Source: Latrodectus hesperus
Taxonomy: Eukaryota > Arthropoda > Arachnida > Araneae > Theridiidae
Direction of reading: 5' to 3'
DNA length: 64,000 nt
Assembly: GCA_037975125.1 (NCBI GenBank)
Contig: CM075853.1
Coordinates: forward strand, 71,712,109 to 71,776,108
Part shown: in pieces, positions 41,477 to 46,790 of the stretch
How positions within the stretch are numbered: the first letter of the stretch is position 1
Layout: each line of letters opens with the position of its first letter
Program-made: the position numbers and the translations under genes
The notes under the pieces: generated by a model
Database searches by the model: none
What the model saw: the letters and a program-made list of their open reading frames with translations, nothing else
Told to the model about the DNA's origin: nothing

Positions 41477-44400
41477 CAAGTAAAGTAATATTATAAAACA
41501 ATACATAAAATAGTTTTATTTAAGTATTTAGAAATACAACTTATTAGTAAAAAATATTTTTCCATAAATCAATGCTTATAAATGTTATAAATTCTAATAT
41601 CAATGTCAATTAATGTTATAAGTTAGAGTTAAGATATTACACGTACAAGATGAATTTTATGAAACTAATAAATGTAACAAAAATTAATTATAAATTTCTA
41701 TAATATTTTTAAATATTTAATATTATGAAATACAAAATATCAGAACATATTAGTTTTTAAAATGGTAATATTTTAGTTTTCAAAAATTCATAAGTATACT
41801 AAAATTTAAATATCTGAATCACTAAAATCTTTACACCTTTTAACTGAGGCAAATTTTAAGTAGAATTCAAATCTTGTCACAGCATTTGGGTCTATCTATC
41901 TGCATTTGGTTATTCATGACAATTAGTTGTAAGATTTATACTTCTAAAATATGCCCAATGATACTTCAAAAAATAATTTATGAAGAACTTGCGTATAGTA
42001 TTCAATAAATAACAATATAAAATGATTATACATGACTATCATTCTTCTAAAACAAAAGCAGTTTTTATTTATAAGCAGCATGAGCTACACATAAATCCAC
42101 TGCTATGGAATGATAATGCTCTTGTTTAGCATTGAACTGAAAAGCTGCTTTTTAAATGCTTATATCATGGAAAATTGCACTAATTTTATAAAGTGTCATG
42201 TTATGAAACAATGCTATAAGATAAGTTATAAAATTCTTGCCTTTGTAAATGGCCAAAAAAAAATGATTTGCAGAAAATGTAGCTTATTCTTAGTTCTTGA
42301 AGTAATCTCCATTGGTATTCAAGACTTGCTGCCAACATATCTCAAGCACTGCAAACCCTTGAGGTAAAATTCATAGGTATTGGATCCAAAAAGTCTGAGT
42401 GTTTTGTGCAAGTCTACTTCCATGACCTGAATTTACTGACATGAAAATTTAAAGCCAATCACTCACAACACAATCTCAAAATACTTGACACTTTCGGCAA
42501 CATGATCTAGCAACCAACAAACCTATTCTGATGTTTAAATCAAACAAAATTGACTGAGCTTTTCAAACACTTCTTCATGGCAGTATGAGTTATGACTTAT
42601 GAAAGTGCATAGTTGATCTGTGTTTATAACAACTGGTATTTTTATTCTCAATAGATTTACAAATGACATGATACATTAATTTGCATATTTATTCAAACTT
42701 CATTCAAAAAGGAAGCAAAAATTGCAAGAACTTATTGGTTTCCTTGTATGTTTTGTATCAAGCAGCATTTAATACATATCATTATTGCACTTACTGTAAT
42801 TTGATAAAAAAAATTCACAATACAGTGATATGATGTATCCTCTATTTTCTGTTGAAAAGATTATGTAAAGATTATTTATAATATCAAATATATAAAATAT
42901 ATAATCAAAGCTACAAAATTTTTAACAGTAAATGTTTAATACTAAAATGAATTGAAAGAATATTTTATTGTATAAGGAACCAGATATTGCCCATGTCATA
43001 AAGCTAATTGGATTAGATAGGTAGTTCACCTCTTTAGATCAGAAAACAGTGAATCAATCAAAGAAGTGAGTTTTTCAAAACCAGATAGAACCTAATTGAG
43101 AGTCCAATCATATATTAAATATTTAAACAGCACTGAAAAATACCTCCAAGTGAACTGTGTAGTAAGATGGAGGACAATAGCAAGCAATAACAGAACAAGA
43201 TGGCAAAAACTTATTGCAGTCTTAACCTGCCATAGATTGTAGCACCAAAGAAAAAAAATATTTTAAATAGTATATGTTGTTGTTCTTGTTTCTTATCCTC
43301 ACTGTCTGATGGAGTCAGACAAGATCCACGACCCCGTTGACTCTAAGGAAGTCGAAGACTAGGAGAGGATTGCTAGAGAGACCCATGCAATCCAAAAGGT
43401 GCTCAGGAGAGGCCTGATGACTTTGGCACTTGGTGCAGGTGACAAAGTTTTTCTTGCCCTCCTTGTATGTGAGGCATTTGATGTGACCACTAGCAAATCT
43501 TGAGAGAGTAGTCCAGGTACATCTATCACAAGGGAGGTCAAGGGACAAAACTGGTTTTGATCCCTTGTATCAATCATGGATATATTGAATGGTCAAGTTT
43601 TGTATTCTAATTTCTTTTACATTTTAAATTACTTATCACTTTAAAAATATAATTACAATTTTTGTGCAGTCAATAGGAAAATATTGCTTAAAGATTGAAA
43701 ACCTAAGAATATAACTTGAAAAACCAAGATCTGAAATAAATAAAAGTAGAATGCAGCAAAATTAAAATAATGTTTTTAAGTTTCCATTATCTTTAAACTA
43801 ATCACTACTTATTTTAAAGATAAAACACATAATTATTTTCAAATCAGGATAGTGGATTATAAAACTAATGAAACACATGGATTGCACAAGGAATAAGCTA
43901 AAACCTGATAAAAAGAACTTCTTAATATTTATTTATTCATTAACATAATGGAAAAAGTGTGATAATTTTCACTGGTCTACTAACGCAGGTATAGTAAACA
44001 TAGTTTTATAATAAGAGAATGCTTGATTATATAATATGTAACAAAATTGTAACTGCTTCAGCCAAAATCAAATAATCATATATTAAGCATGTATTTTTTA
44101 AACAGTACTTTCACCCAATCTTTCTTTCCTTCTTTAAATATGTCAAGATTAAATTTCTGAAAGACCATTGAAAAAACAGCTTTCAATTACTTCAAAATTG
44201 TTAATCTTAGAAATCATTTACTGACTTAACAATAGATAGATAATAATCAGATGTTTTACAGCCATTTTGACTAGTATTTTGGAGAATATATATCTTACTC
44301 TAATAATCAATAACTTTAAACTGATATTTATTTGAATTCAAAAGACAAACACATTTGACTTATAAGAAATTATATGGACAAAAAAATTTTATTACACTAG

Positions 44401-44505
44401 TACAAAAGTAAAATTACTCACTCTTTCTCTTCCCATAATACTTTCTTTACTAATTTCAGGTGTCTGTGGTCTTTCCACATCAAGTATATCTAGAACATCA
44501 CTCAT
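10255..44505 (-). CDS. DMAP1: DNMT1-associated protein 1 (DMAP1), complete, ten coding exons
   Basis: Nuclear subunit of NuA4/TIP60 acetyltransferase and SWR1/SRCAP-type H2A.Z-exchange complexes (yeast Swc4/Eaf2); in vertebrates it also binds DNMT1. Joined exons, gene order: 44505-44422, 41395-41310, 34171-34051, 25323-25249, 18485-18267, 15587-15480, 14287-14093, 12189-12121, 12037-11965, 10478-10255. They sum to 1,254 nt, 417 residues plus stop, with every GT/AG junction in phase. Landmarks: TFKRPEGMHRELYALLYSD near residues 37-55; KKVRPWKWMPFTNPARK near 81-97; the SANT region WTRQETDHLFDLCKMFDLRF at 143-162; a basic coiled stretch around 232-290; the C-terminal DMAP1 domain from about 300 with NELRSD and LANCEFELQTLRH. 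The human protein is slightly longer (467), mainly in the tail. Identification is by recognition of the family sequence; no search was run. Confidence 0.97.
10479..11964 (-). other. DMAP1 intron 9
   Basis: AT-rich intron between the last two coding exons. It holds an uninterrupted (AT)27 microsatellite at 10783-10836. Open frames here have no family resemblance. Confidence 0.85.
10783..10836. repeat. (AT)n microsatellite
   Basis: 54 bp of perfect TA dinucleotides inside DMAP1 intron 9. Confidence 0.95.
11965..12037 (-). CDS. DMAP1: DMAP1 coding exon 9 (residues 320-344)
   Basis: 73 nt: 24 codons plus a single G that starts the next codon. It encodes MKLPASVGQKKAKAIEQLLK then ELDI, matching MKLPSSVGQKKIKALEQMLLELGVE in human. 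Donor GTAATA. Confidence 0.95.
12121..12189 (-). CDS. DMAP1: DMAP1 coding exon 8 (residues 297-319)
   Basis: 69 nt, 23 codons, phase 0. It encodes VDSAGIKFADFKGSGVTLRS and QR, matching the AGIKFPDFKSAGVTLRSQR block that opens the C-terminal DMAP1 domain. Too short for a simple ORF scan, but fixed by reading frame and splice sites. Confidence 0.95.
12190..14092 (-). other. DMAP1 intron 7 with a long hairpin
   Basis: Contains the inverted repeat at 13110-13289 and, just beyond, a less AT-rich stretch (13330-13700) with a duplicated AGTCAGTGCTCAGTA motif flanking GGATGGAAAGGA repeats. The latter looks like an old repeat, not coding. Confidence 0.7.
13110..13289. repeat. Long inverted repeat (about 80-bp arms)
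   Basis: The left arm (13110-13189) and right arm (13205-13289) are reverse complements with few differences and a 15-base loop. Each outer part contains TTCTAGCCAGGGAAAAAAGG and its complement. The right arm has a longer T run. It resembles a foldback or MITE-type element, but I found no convincing flanking duplication. Confidence 0.85.
14093..14287 (-). CDS. DMAP1: DMAP1 coding exon 7, basic helical region (residues 232-296)
   Basis: 195 nt, 65 codons, phase 0. It encodes VEEEQTLLNELRKIELRKKE, then DLQKLITAADSSQG and a Lys-rich tract with GPKKKVVQQKN. High charge and heptad-like spacing suggest a coiled or extended helix. The perfect GTAAGT donor follows AENT. Confidence 0.96.
14288..15479 (-). 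other. DMAP1 intron 6
   Basis: AT-rich intron between coding exons 6 and 7. Nothing further recognised. Confidence 0.85.
15480..15587 (-). CDS. DMAP1: DMAP1 coding exon 6 (residues 196-231)
   Basis: 108 nt, 36 codons, phase 0. It encodes a short linker then YDADHERKRKEQLIKLYDRT ending TPEQ, matching FDAGHERRRKEQLERLYNRTPEQ of the family. Donor CAG followed by GTAAAT. Confidence 0.96.
15588..18266 (-). other. DMAP1 intron 5
   Basis: AT-rich intron between the SANT exon and exon 6. The open frames near 16.7, 17.4 and 17.8 kb are Phe/Lys/Ile-rich, as expected of random AT-rich sequence, and are not called. Confidence 0.8.
18267..18485 (-). CDS. DMAP1: DMAP1 coding exon 5, SANT domain (residues 123-195)
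   Basis: 219 nt, 73 codons, phase 0 on both sides. It carries IVPVPEYTDDEYMQHL, then the SANT/Myb-like helices: WTRQETDHLFDL, DLRFIVIQDRWD, and RTVEDLKEHYYNVC. This is the chromatin-contact domain of DMAP1/Swc4. Donor GTAAGA follows LTK; an open-frame extension into the intron (RGLC) is not coding. Confidence 0.97.
18486..20023 (-). other. DMAP1 intron 4, 3' part in gene sense
   Basis: Less AT-rich than the flanks at 18.6-20.0 kb, which suggests an old degraded repeat, but I could not assign it. It contains the short tandem repeat at 19394-19471 and a duplicated ATTGGGCATTGAACTTCAAG at about 19610 and 19648. Confidence 0.5.
19394..19471. repeat. Short tandem repeat, ~22-bp unit
   Basis: Three near-identical copies of TCACTAATCATCTGTAGTGA, the third preceded by a partial TCACTAATGTGAGA unit. 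Each unit is itself partly palindromic (TCACTA...TAGTGA). Confidence 0.85.
20032..20815. mobile_element. Non-autonomous hAT-like element
   Basis: 784 bp. The left end reads CATGGCCTGATTTAACC and the reverse complement of the right end reads CAGAGCCTGATTAAGGC, imperfect inverted termini of the kind common in hAT-derived repeats. Flanking 8-bp direct repeats CTATCACC (20024-20031) and CTATCACA (20816-20823) match at 7 of 8, the target length typical of hAT. No transposase reading frame remains inside. Confidence 0.7.
20824..21719 (-). other. DMAP1 intron 4, unassigned
   Basis: The first 180 bp continue the less AT-rich sequence interrupted by the hAT-like element; the rest is AT-rich. No gene recognised. 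Confidence 0.5.
21720..22085 (-). pseudogene. Tigger/pogo-type transposase relic (CENP-B-like DNA-binding domain)
   Basis: The minus strand, read across frameshifts, gives SWLRKMKGMNIPVNGND, then EKSKCFVLKLNIKRF, then KASDGCLKKSKLRYCL. This is the order and spacing of the CENP-B-type HTH of Tigger transposases (W..Q.R..NIPVSG...EKA..F...L....F.AS.GWL..FK.R). No catalytic domain is recognisable nearby. It is older than the Tigger element at 27.7 kb. Confidence 0.55.
22086..25248 (-). other. DMAP1 intron 4, remainder
   Basis: AT-rich intron. The only recognisable item is a fragment at about 22871-22918 (TTGGGTTTTATGGCGCAAGA) whose sequence recurs at about 35056-35102, a second small interspersed repeat. 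Confidence 0.65.
25249..25323 (-). CDS. DMAP1: DMAP1 coding exon 4 (residues 98-122)
   Basis: 75 nt, 25 codons, phase 0 on both sides. It encodes DGAVFHHWRR and then EEYAFAKFNK, aligned with DGAMFFHWRR...YPFARFNK of vertebrate DMAP1. Acceptor AAG, donor GTATGA. Confidence 0.96.
25406..26360. repeat. Tandem array, 231-232-bp unit, about four copies
   Basis: Units start near 25406, 25637 and 25869, with a fourth partial copy from 26167. A shared landmark (CAGAATTAAG) occurs at 25420, 25651 and 25883. Copies differ by scattered substitutions and small indels; the fourth lacks about 18 bp and is preceded by an inverted duplication. The array sits in DMAP1 intron 3, close to exon 4. Confidence 0.95.
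26103..26194. repeat. Two adjoining perfect hairpins at a tandem-array junction
   Basis: Hairpin 1: arms 26103-26114 and 26124-26135 (12 bp, 9-base loop). Hairpin 2: arms 26136-26163 and 26167-26194 (28 bp, loop TGT), perfectly complementary. Both arms derive from the tandem unit (TTAAGCTTAA, TGCATGTTAAGC), so this is a local inverted duplication of unit sequence. Confidence 0.9.
26521..27732 (+). mobile_element. Tc1-like transposon with perfect 27-bp inverted repeats
   Basis: 1,212 bp. The inverted repeats 26521-26547 and 27706-27732 are identical in complement; each begins ACACAGTCCAGTCACATT and contains the palindrome GTCACATTAATGTGAC. A/T-rich TA-type flanks fit Tc1/mariner insertion. 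It has one transposase frame with a single frameshift. An internally deleted relative lies at 62882-63676. It is inserted in DMAP1 intron 3, opposite in orientation to the gene. Confidence 0.93.
26670..27700 (+). pseudogene. Tc1-like transposase, one frameshift (DD36E-type spacing)
   Basis: The ATG at 26670 opens MQKRSEVQKGMIIGFRAKGG. An N-terminal paired HTH region follows, then catalytic AFSDESHF, FQQDNARCH and, after the shift, SPDLNPIEHLWD. The first frame runs to a stop at about 27497. The sequence GTCCTCCCTGGCC near 27470 lacks one base, and from there the WPANSPDLNPIEHLWD block continues in another frame to TGA at 27698-27700. Counting through the repaired register gives 36 residues between the second Asp and the Glu, unlike the 34 of classical Tc1. 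Coding content is otherwise intact, so inactivation looks recent or could be a sequencing error. Confidence 0.9.
27744..29911 (-). mobile_element. Tigger/pogo-type transposon
   Basis: 2,168 bp. Terminal inverted repeats 27744-27766 and 29889-29911 match at 22 of 23 positions (CAGTGRAACTTGGATAATTC). Extra TTCGAATTATCCA-like motifs recur in both orientations next to each terminus. It lies 11 bp from the Tc1-like element. The transposase is on the minus strand and inactivated. Confidence 0.93.
28087..29465 (-). pseudogene. Tigger-type transposase with nonsense and frameshift lesions
   Basis: The minus-strand frame from ATG at 29465 runs 257 codons: an N-terminal psq-type HTH (LTLEQKISVIREVEKG, DIAKEYGIAANTLSTFLKNK), a CENP-B HTH (NFKASSGWLDGFKERNG) and the first catalytic Asp in NVDETGLFF. 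A TAG at about 28692 sits where Trp is expected (DLFKD-stop-LLELD). Two or more frameshifts follow, through LLFIDNCTAH and IVQPMDQGII, carrying the other catalytic Asp residues. A final open frame (28515-28087) holds SILDAARMCLNAW, an acidic tail and the stop. Confidence 0.92.
29912..31232 (-). other. DMAP1 intron 3, between transposons
   Basis: AT-rich, with one less AT-rich patch at about 30,815-31,000 that I cannot assign. No coding sequence recognised. Confidence 0.6.
31233..32581 (+). mobile_element. Mariner-like element with inverted repeats over 100 bp
   Basis: 1,349 bp, flanked by TA on both sides (31231-31232 and 32582-32583). Both termini start CAGGGTGTCTWTAAATGATG and stay complementary for roughly 110 bp with a few mismatches, far longer than the ~30 bp of classical mariners. 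It carries one inactivated transposase and lies in DMAP1 intron 3. Confidence 0.93.
31397..32440 (+). pseudogene. Mariner-like transposase with wide D-D spacing, inactivated
   Basis: The ATG at 31397 opens MATLSEKSFCVLEYARVF. The HTH region contains SILRWYKQFKETG and GRPSLTNNAVEKV. An in-frame TGA near 31694-31696 (HQTV-stop-KVL) probably replaces Trp. Catalytic blocks follow: LVFSDELTFYLSG, FQQDGAPPH and WPPRSPDLTPCDFFLWG, with 46 residues between the second and third Asp. A frameshift near 32275 and a further TAG in the C-terminal LDYR segment also disrupt it. Confidence 0.88.
33049..33328 (+). mobile_element. tRNA-SINE family 3, degraded copy
   Basis: The head resembles a decayed tRNA (GTAGCAAAAAACATTAGTGG, then AACTTTGATTCAAAAGATGG as a B-box remnant). 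The body has AAGGTTAAACTCAGCTTTCT, ACCCTCAGTGGGTTAA, TTGCTTCACACTCCAGAG-like and GCCTTGGCCCCATGAAGGGC segments. The layout suggests a tRNA-derived retroposon. Only one copy is in the window, so the family call is tentative. Confidence 0.45.
34051..34171 (-). CDS. DMAP1: DMAP1 coding exon 3 (residues 57-97)
   Basis: 121 nt: one base completing the split Lys codon, then 40 codons. It encodes DKPPMFITDSDQGYKQNKAK followed by the conserved KKVRPWKWMPFTNPARK. Acceptor TTTTTAG, donor GTAAGT, phase 0 at the 3' side. Confidence 0.97.
34820..35039 (-). mobile_element. tRNA-SINE family 2 copy with 12-bp target duplication
   Basis: Flanked by perfect direct repeats TGCTAGTAACCC at 34808-34819 and 35040-35051. 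The minus strand has a degenerate tRNA-like head (TAGTCAGCGTGCCTGACTGC, then GGGTTCAAATTCC as B box) followed by the CGGGCATGGATG and CTTTCTTTGTATGAATGG blocks of the family. It sits inside repeat X copy C, so it is younger than that copy. Confidence 0.85.
35698..35742. repeat. Near-perfect palindrome, 22-bp arms, 1-base spacer
   Basis: Arms 35698-35719 and 35721-35742 are exact reverse complements around C35720 (CACCCACCTTAAATAATAAC outward). The AAGGTGGGTG half equals the module boundary motif of repeat X, so the structure is two module ends joined head to head. It directly abuts the LTR start. Confidence 0.9.
35744..36665. mobile_element. Putative solo LTR of a retrotransposon
   Basis: 922 bp, starting TGTAAC and ending GTTACA, the TG...CA short inverted ends of LTRs, with 4-bp direct repeats GTGC at 35740-35743 and 36666-36669. 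Inside are a TATATAAA box (36134) and an AATAAA signal (36568-36573) in plus orientation. GC content exceeds the surroundings. No internal gag/pol region or second LTR is in the window. The 98-residue open frame inside (35983-36279) has no recognised similarity and is not called. Confidence 0.55.
36670..37837. other. Unassigned, relatively GC-rich segment in DMAP1 intron 2
   Basis: From 36,670 to about 37,500 the sequence is less AT-rich than typical intron here and has scattered short open frames on both strands, none recognisable. It is probably an old degraded transposon, but I cannot name it. After 37,560 it becomes ordinary AT-rich sequence. Confidence 0.4.
37838..39090 (-). mobile_element. 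Mariner element, copy 1
   Basis: 1,253 bp between TA dinucleotides (37836-37837 and 39091-39092). The left terminus TGAGGGTCACTCTGAAATTT and the complement of the right terminus (CGAGGGTTACTCTGAAATTT) are inverted repeats of about 28 bp. It is closely similar to the copy at 52283-53545, which is 10 bp longer because of a deletion here. Same strand as DMAP1, within intron 2. Confidence 0.94.
37889..38928 (-). pseudogene. Mariner transposase copy 1, catalytic Asp lost
   Basis: The minus-strand ATG at 38928 opens MELTREHFR. A deletion of about 10 bp relative to copy 2 shifts the frame, and a TAA in the next block closes it. From 38854 a 321-codon open frame covers the HTH_48-like region (ATVFRWFKEFRRSRNF), the second helix set and the catalytic core. 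The first catalytic motif reads TGVVTYIPFFDAP where copy 2 has TGDETYIPFFDVP, so the essential Asp is Val. The second (HHDNASSYTAG) and third (YSPDLPMCDFWLF) Asp are kept with 34-residue spacing (DD34D). Confidence 0.92.
39306..39347. repeat. Perfect hairpin, 19-bp arms
   Basis: Arms 39306-39324 and 39329-39347 are exact complements around TAGC. Composition is nearly all A/T, so it may be a palindromic AT expansion rather than a functional structure. Confidence 0.85.
39903..40041 (-). mobile_element. tRNA-derived SINE-like fragment, family 4
   Basis: The minus strand reads TTTAGCAGCTAAATGGTTAG (A-box-like) and, about 40 bases on, TGGGTTCAAATGC (B-box-like), followed by an AACCTTAGACTT block. 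This spacing fits a decayed tRNA promoter. No second copy or target duplication was found. Confidence 0.4.
40489..40540. repeat. Imperfect hairpin with GC-rich arms
   Basis: GATGGGTGGAGTCAAACTTC pairs with GAAGTTTGATTCCACCCATC with one mismatch and a small bulge around CTA. The left arm and preceding bases can also be read as KKRGRPKMRWVE, a motif common at the end of LINE-type polyproteins; that reading is weak. Confidence 0.6.
41310..41395 (-). CDS. DMAP1: DMAP1 coding exon 2 (residues 29-57)
   Basis: 86 nt: 28 codons plus two bases (AA) of a split Lys codon. It encodes a Lys run, then FKRPEGMHRELYALLYSDN, one of the most conserved DMAP1 blocks. Donor is GTAAGA. The acceptor is TTTCTTTCTAG; immediately beyond its polypyrimidine tract lies a 63-bp AT microsatellite (41412-41474). 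Confidence 0.96.
41412..41474. repeat. (AT)n microsatellite next to the DMAP1 exon 2 acceptor
   Basis: 63 bp of perfect AT dinucleotides. In gene sense it ends only about 15 bases before the AG of exon 2, separated by the polypyrimidine tract. Confidence 0.95.
41475..42289 (-). other. DMAP1 intron 1 (between coding exons 1 and 2), proximal part
   Basis: AT-rich, nothing recognised. An 85-residue plus-strand open frame at 42110-42367 overlaps the antisense mariner relic and is not a gene. Confidence 0.65.
42290..42560 (-). pseudogene. Mariner transposase C-terminal relic
   Basis: The minus strand reads LEICWQQVLNTNGDYFKN then a TAA stop at 42292-42290. This matches the W..CI...G.YF ending typical of mariner transposases. 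Upstream the frame is broken and only vaguely similar. It is the one recognisable scrap of an old element. Confidence 0.4.
42561..44421 (-). other. DMAP1 intron 1, distal part
   Basis: AT-rich intron containing the LINE fragment at 43277-43577. No other coding sequence recognised. Confidence 0.65.
43277..43577 (-). pseudogene. LINE 3'-end relic (C terminus of reverse-transcriptase polyprotein)
   Basis: The minus strand encodes SGHIKCLTYKEGKKNFVTC then TKCQSHQASPEHLLDCMGLS and NPLLVFDFLRVNGVVDLV before a stop at about 43315. The C-x2-C...H-x4-C zinc-knuckle-like spacing and DFLRVNG-DLV ending match tails of LINE RNase H/RT proteins that I associate with spiders. A 3' tail with AACAAGAACAACAAC follows. 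5'-truncated. Confidence 0.7.
44422..44505 (-). CDS. DMAP1: DMAP1 coding exon 1 (residues 1-28)
   Basis: 84 nt. The ATG is the first codon after an AG acceptor with a T-rich tract, so the transcript must have at least one upstream noncoding exon. It encodes MSDVLDILDVERPQTPEISK and ends at AGA before a GTGAGT donor, phase 0. The N-terminal DILD motif matches the DILEL of the human protein. Confidence 0.93.
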
Positions 44506-46628
44506 CTAAAATATAAGCATTAATTAGTTATAAAATTTCAAATTATGAAAATAAAGACAACCCTGCTCTTTCACATTTAAAATTTTTTTAATAAATATTT
44601 TTTCCTCTTTTTTAAATTTTGGAAAATGGTTTGATAGATATGGTTCCAAATTACTTACACATAAATTATAATTATGTAGCAAAATTTACATTATTAGACA
44701 AAGTTAAATATTGTATGAAATTAATAAAGAACAAGATGGTATCACAAATAGGAATGATTGTTATCATTTGGTCTAAAAGTAATTAAATGATGAATGCCTT
44801 TATAAAGGTTTCCACACAGTAAACGGTCACTCAATAAAGCTCATGACAAATTAATGGAAAATAAAATTTACTAAAAATACTTTGGTCAAGATGTTTGCTT
44901 ATAAAAAATATTCATTACACTCAATAAGAATACACATGACTCTACAAATGGTCATTAAAATTTTCAGAAATACACAATGGGAATTAAAAAAATCCATTAT
45001 TTCTTTTTTATAAATTGCAAAATTAAATTGTGACAGTCAATTTTTAAATGAAATCATACATAAATTTAAACCTAATTTGGCAAAATCCTAAATTGGTGTG
45101 GATTTGGTGAAAATTATAGGTATGATAGATATAATTATCAAAAATTTTAATTTACTGTTTAAATCTTGCTTATGCATAATTTCATTTTAATTAGATTTTC
45201 AGAAACTTTTCTAATGGCTATACATTTTCAGTTTCATTATTTGACATTAATTTACTTATTTATGAGGGTTTTTTTTACAAAAAGAAACTTATTATGTATG
45301 AGGTACACATATAAAATCCTATCAATCAGAGAAGTTGGAGAAAATTGACAATAAATCATTTTACAGTGTTTTATAGTGCAAATTTAGTAAATATTAAAAT
45401 AGTTAATTCTTTAAAAATGTTGAAAATAGCATTTTAAAATACATGATTATTGCTGGCACACTTAATTTTAAAACAATAGGTGAAGTTGAAAGTACTTTAA
45501 ATTCATTATTTTAACAAAAGAAATTTTTATTAATGAAGAACGTTGCAAAATTGAACATTAGGGTCAGAAATAACAAAATTTCATGATTGTCTTTCCACCA
45601 AGCTGAGGATGACATAGATACTGGAATTCTGTCAACAACTGTAATGGGTACCAATTAGTTATTTTTCGAAGATATAAACCATAGAAGAAATCAGAAAAAA
45701 AGATAACACTATTTTTAAATCACTAACCCTAATGACTTCTAAGAATAGTTATCATATTAGGAATTTATTTAATATTTTTAACAAAAATTAAAGAAATATG
45801 GTACAAGAAAAGAAATGGCAGAAATTATGTTACGTAATTATAAGAAATCAAAAATATTATTGCCTTAATTAAAATCAAATTTAATAACTTCCGCTTAAAA
45901 ATAAATAAAATAAAGAATTTGAGGGTTCGTAAATAAATGTTTCTAATGACATTTTGTTTAATTAAATCCTTTTATTGAATCAATTAATTTTAGATAGAAT
46001 TTTCTATGCTATTAGAATATAAATAAATATCATATCAAAAGACTTTCATTTAAATACACATTACATTGCTAAGTATTACGTAAATAAAAAATATTTACAT
46101 ACGTATTATTCCCTCAACTGTTTTGCTAAATTATACATGTTTTTAAATGAGATGACTTAGTGCTATATAAATTAAAAGTAAACCTCACTGTTATCATGCA
46201 AACAGAGTAATTTATTCAATTTCATAAACTTTACTCAAACTTTATCGAATGATTCACAGAAAATATTTTCAACAATAAATTTAAAAGTAAAAATGCAAAT
46301 GGCAGAAATTGGAATTTTATAAAACTCATTTCTTGTAAATTAAAGTCATAAGTGAAGTGCATGATTTGTTCTGAACGATTTGCTTGTAAAATTGCATACA
46401 TTTAGTAGCTTAAGTATTTTTTTTAAAATTGATAACAAAAATATTTTAACAAAATTGCTATCATGCTACTAAATACAATCAAATTGGTCACTTTTATTAA
46501 ATCCAAATATAAACACACAGGAATATGTTAAGTTAACAATTTACCATCGATATTTGTAATATATCAATTTTGAAATACTGAAGCACCATTTATTGATGAA
46601 ATGGCTCCACTAAGGAGTCTCACCACTA
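44506..46628. other. Upstream of DMAP1 coding start, no gene seen
   Basis: Presumed first intron or 5' flank of DMAP1. AT-rich; a patch at about 45,560-45,660 is less AT-rich but unassigned. Confidence 0.55.
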
Positions 46629-46745
46629 TCAAACAACCATATTAATTACTTTTGGAAAATTTACTTGGAGACAGTAAAAAGTTCCACAAATTTTATCACA
46701 CTCAGCTATTTTTTGCTCTTGACGAGCTGTGACCATAATGTTCAT
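46629..46745 (-). CDS. Unrecognised small open frame, 38 residues
   Basis: Minus-strand ATG at 46745 to TGA at 46629: MNIMVTARQEQKIAECDKIC then GTFYCLQVNFPKVINMVV. It has three Cys and a balanced composition, unlike the Lys/Ile/Phe-rich random frames of this AT-rich DNA, and a T-rich tract with AG precedes it. It may be an exon, a repeat-derived scrap or chance. I do not recognise the family. Confidence 0.15.
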   Translation of the reverse strand: MNIMVTARQEQKIAECDKICGTFYCLQVNFPKVINMVV

Positions 46746-46790
46746 TTTAGCTAAAAACCTAACAAAAATAACAATTTACTGAAATAAGTT

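Noticed and set aside
46596..46641. Plus-strand MAPLRSLTTIKQPY as an alternative mitochondrial leader for NDUFS4
   Set aside because: It ends in a stop without a suitable donor, whereas 49150-49217 has a perfect donor and correct phase.
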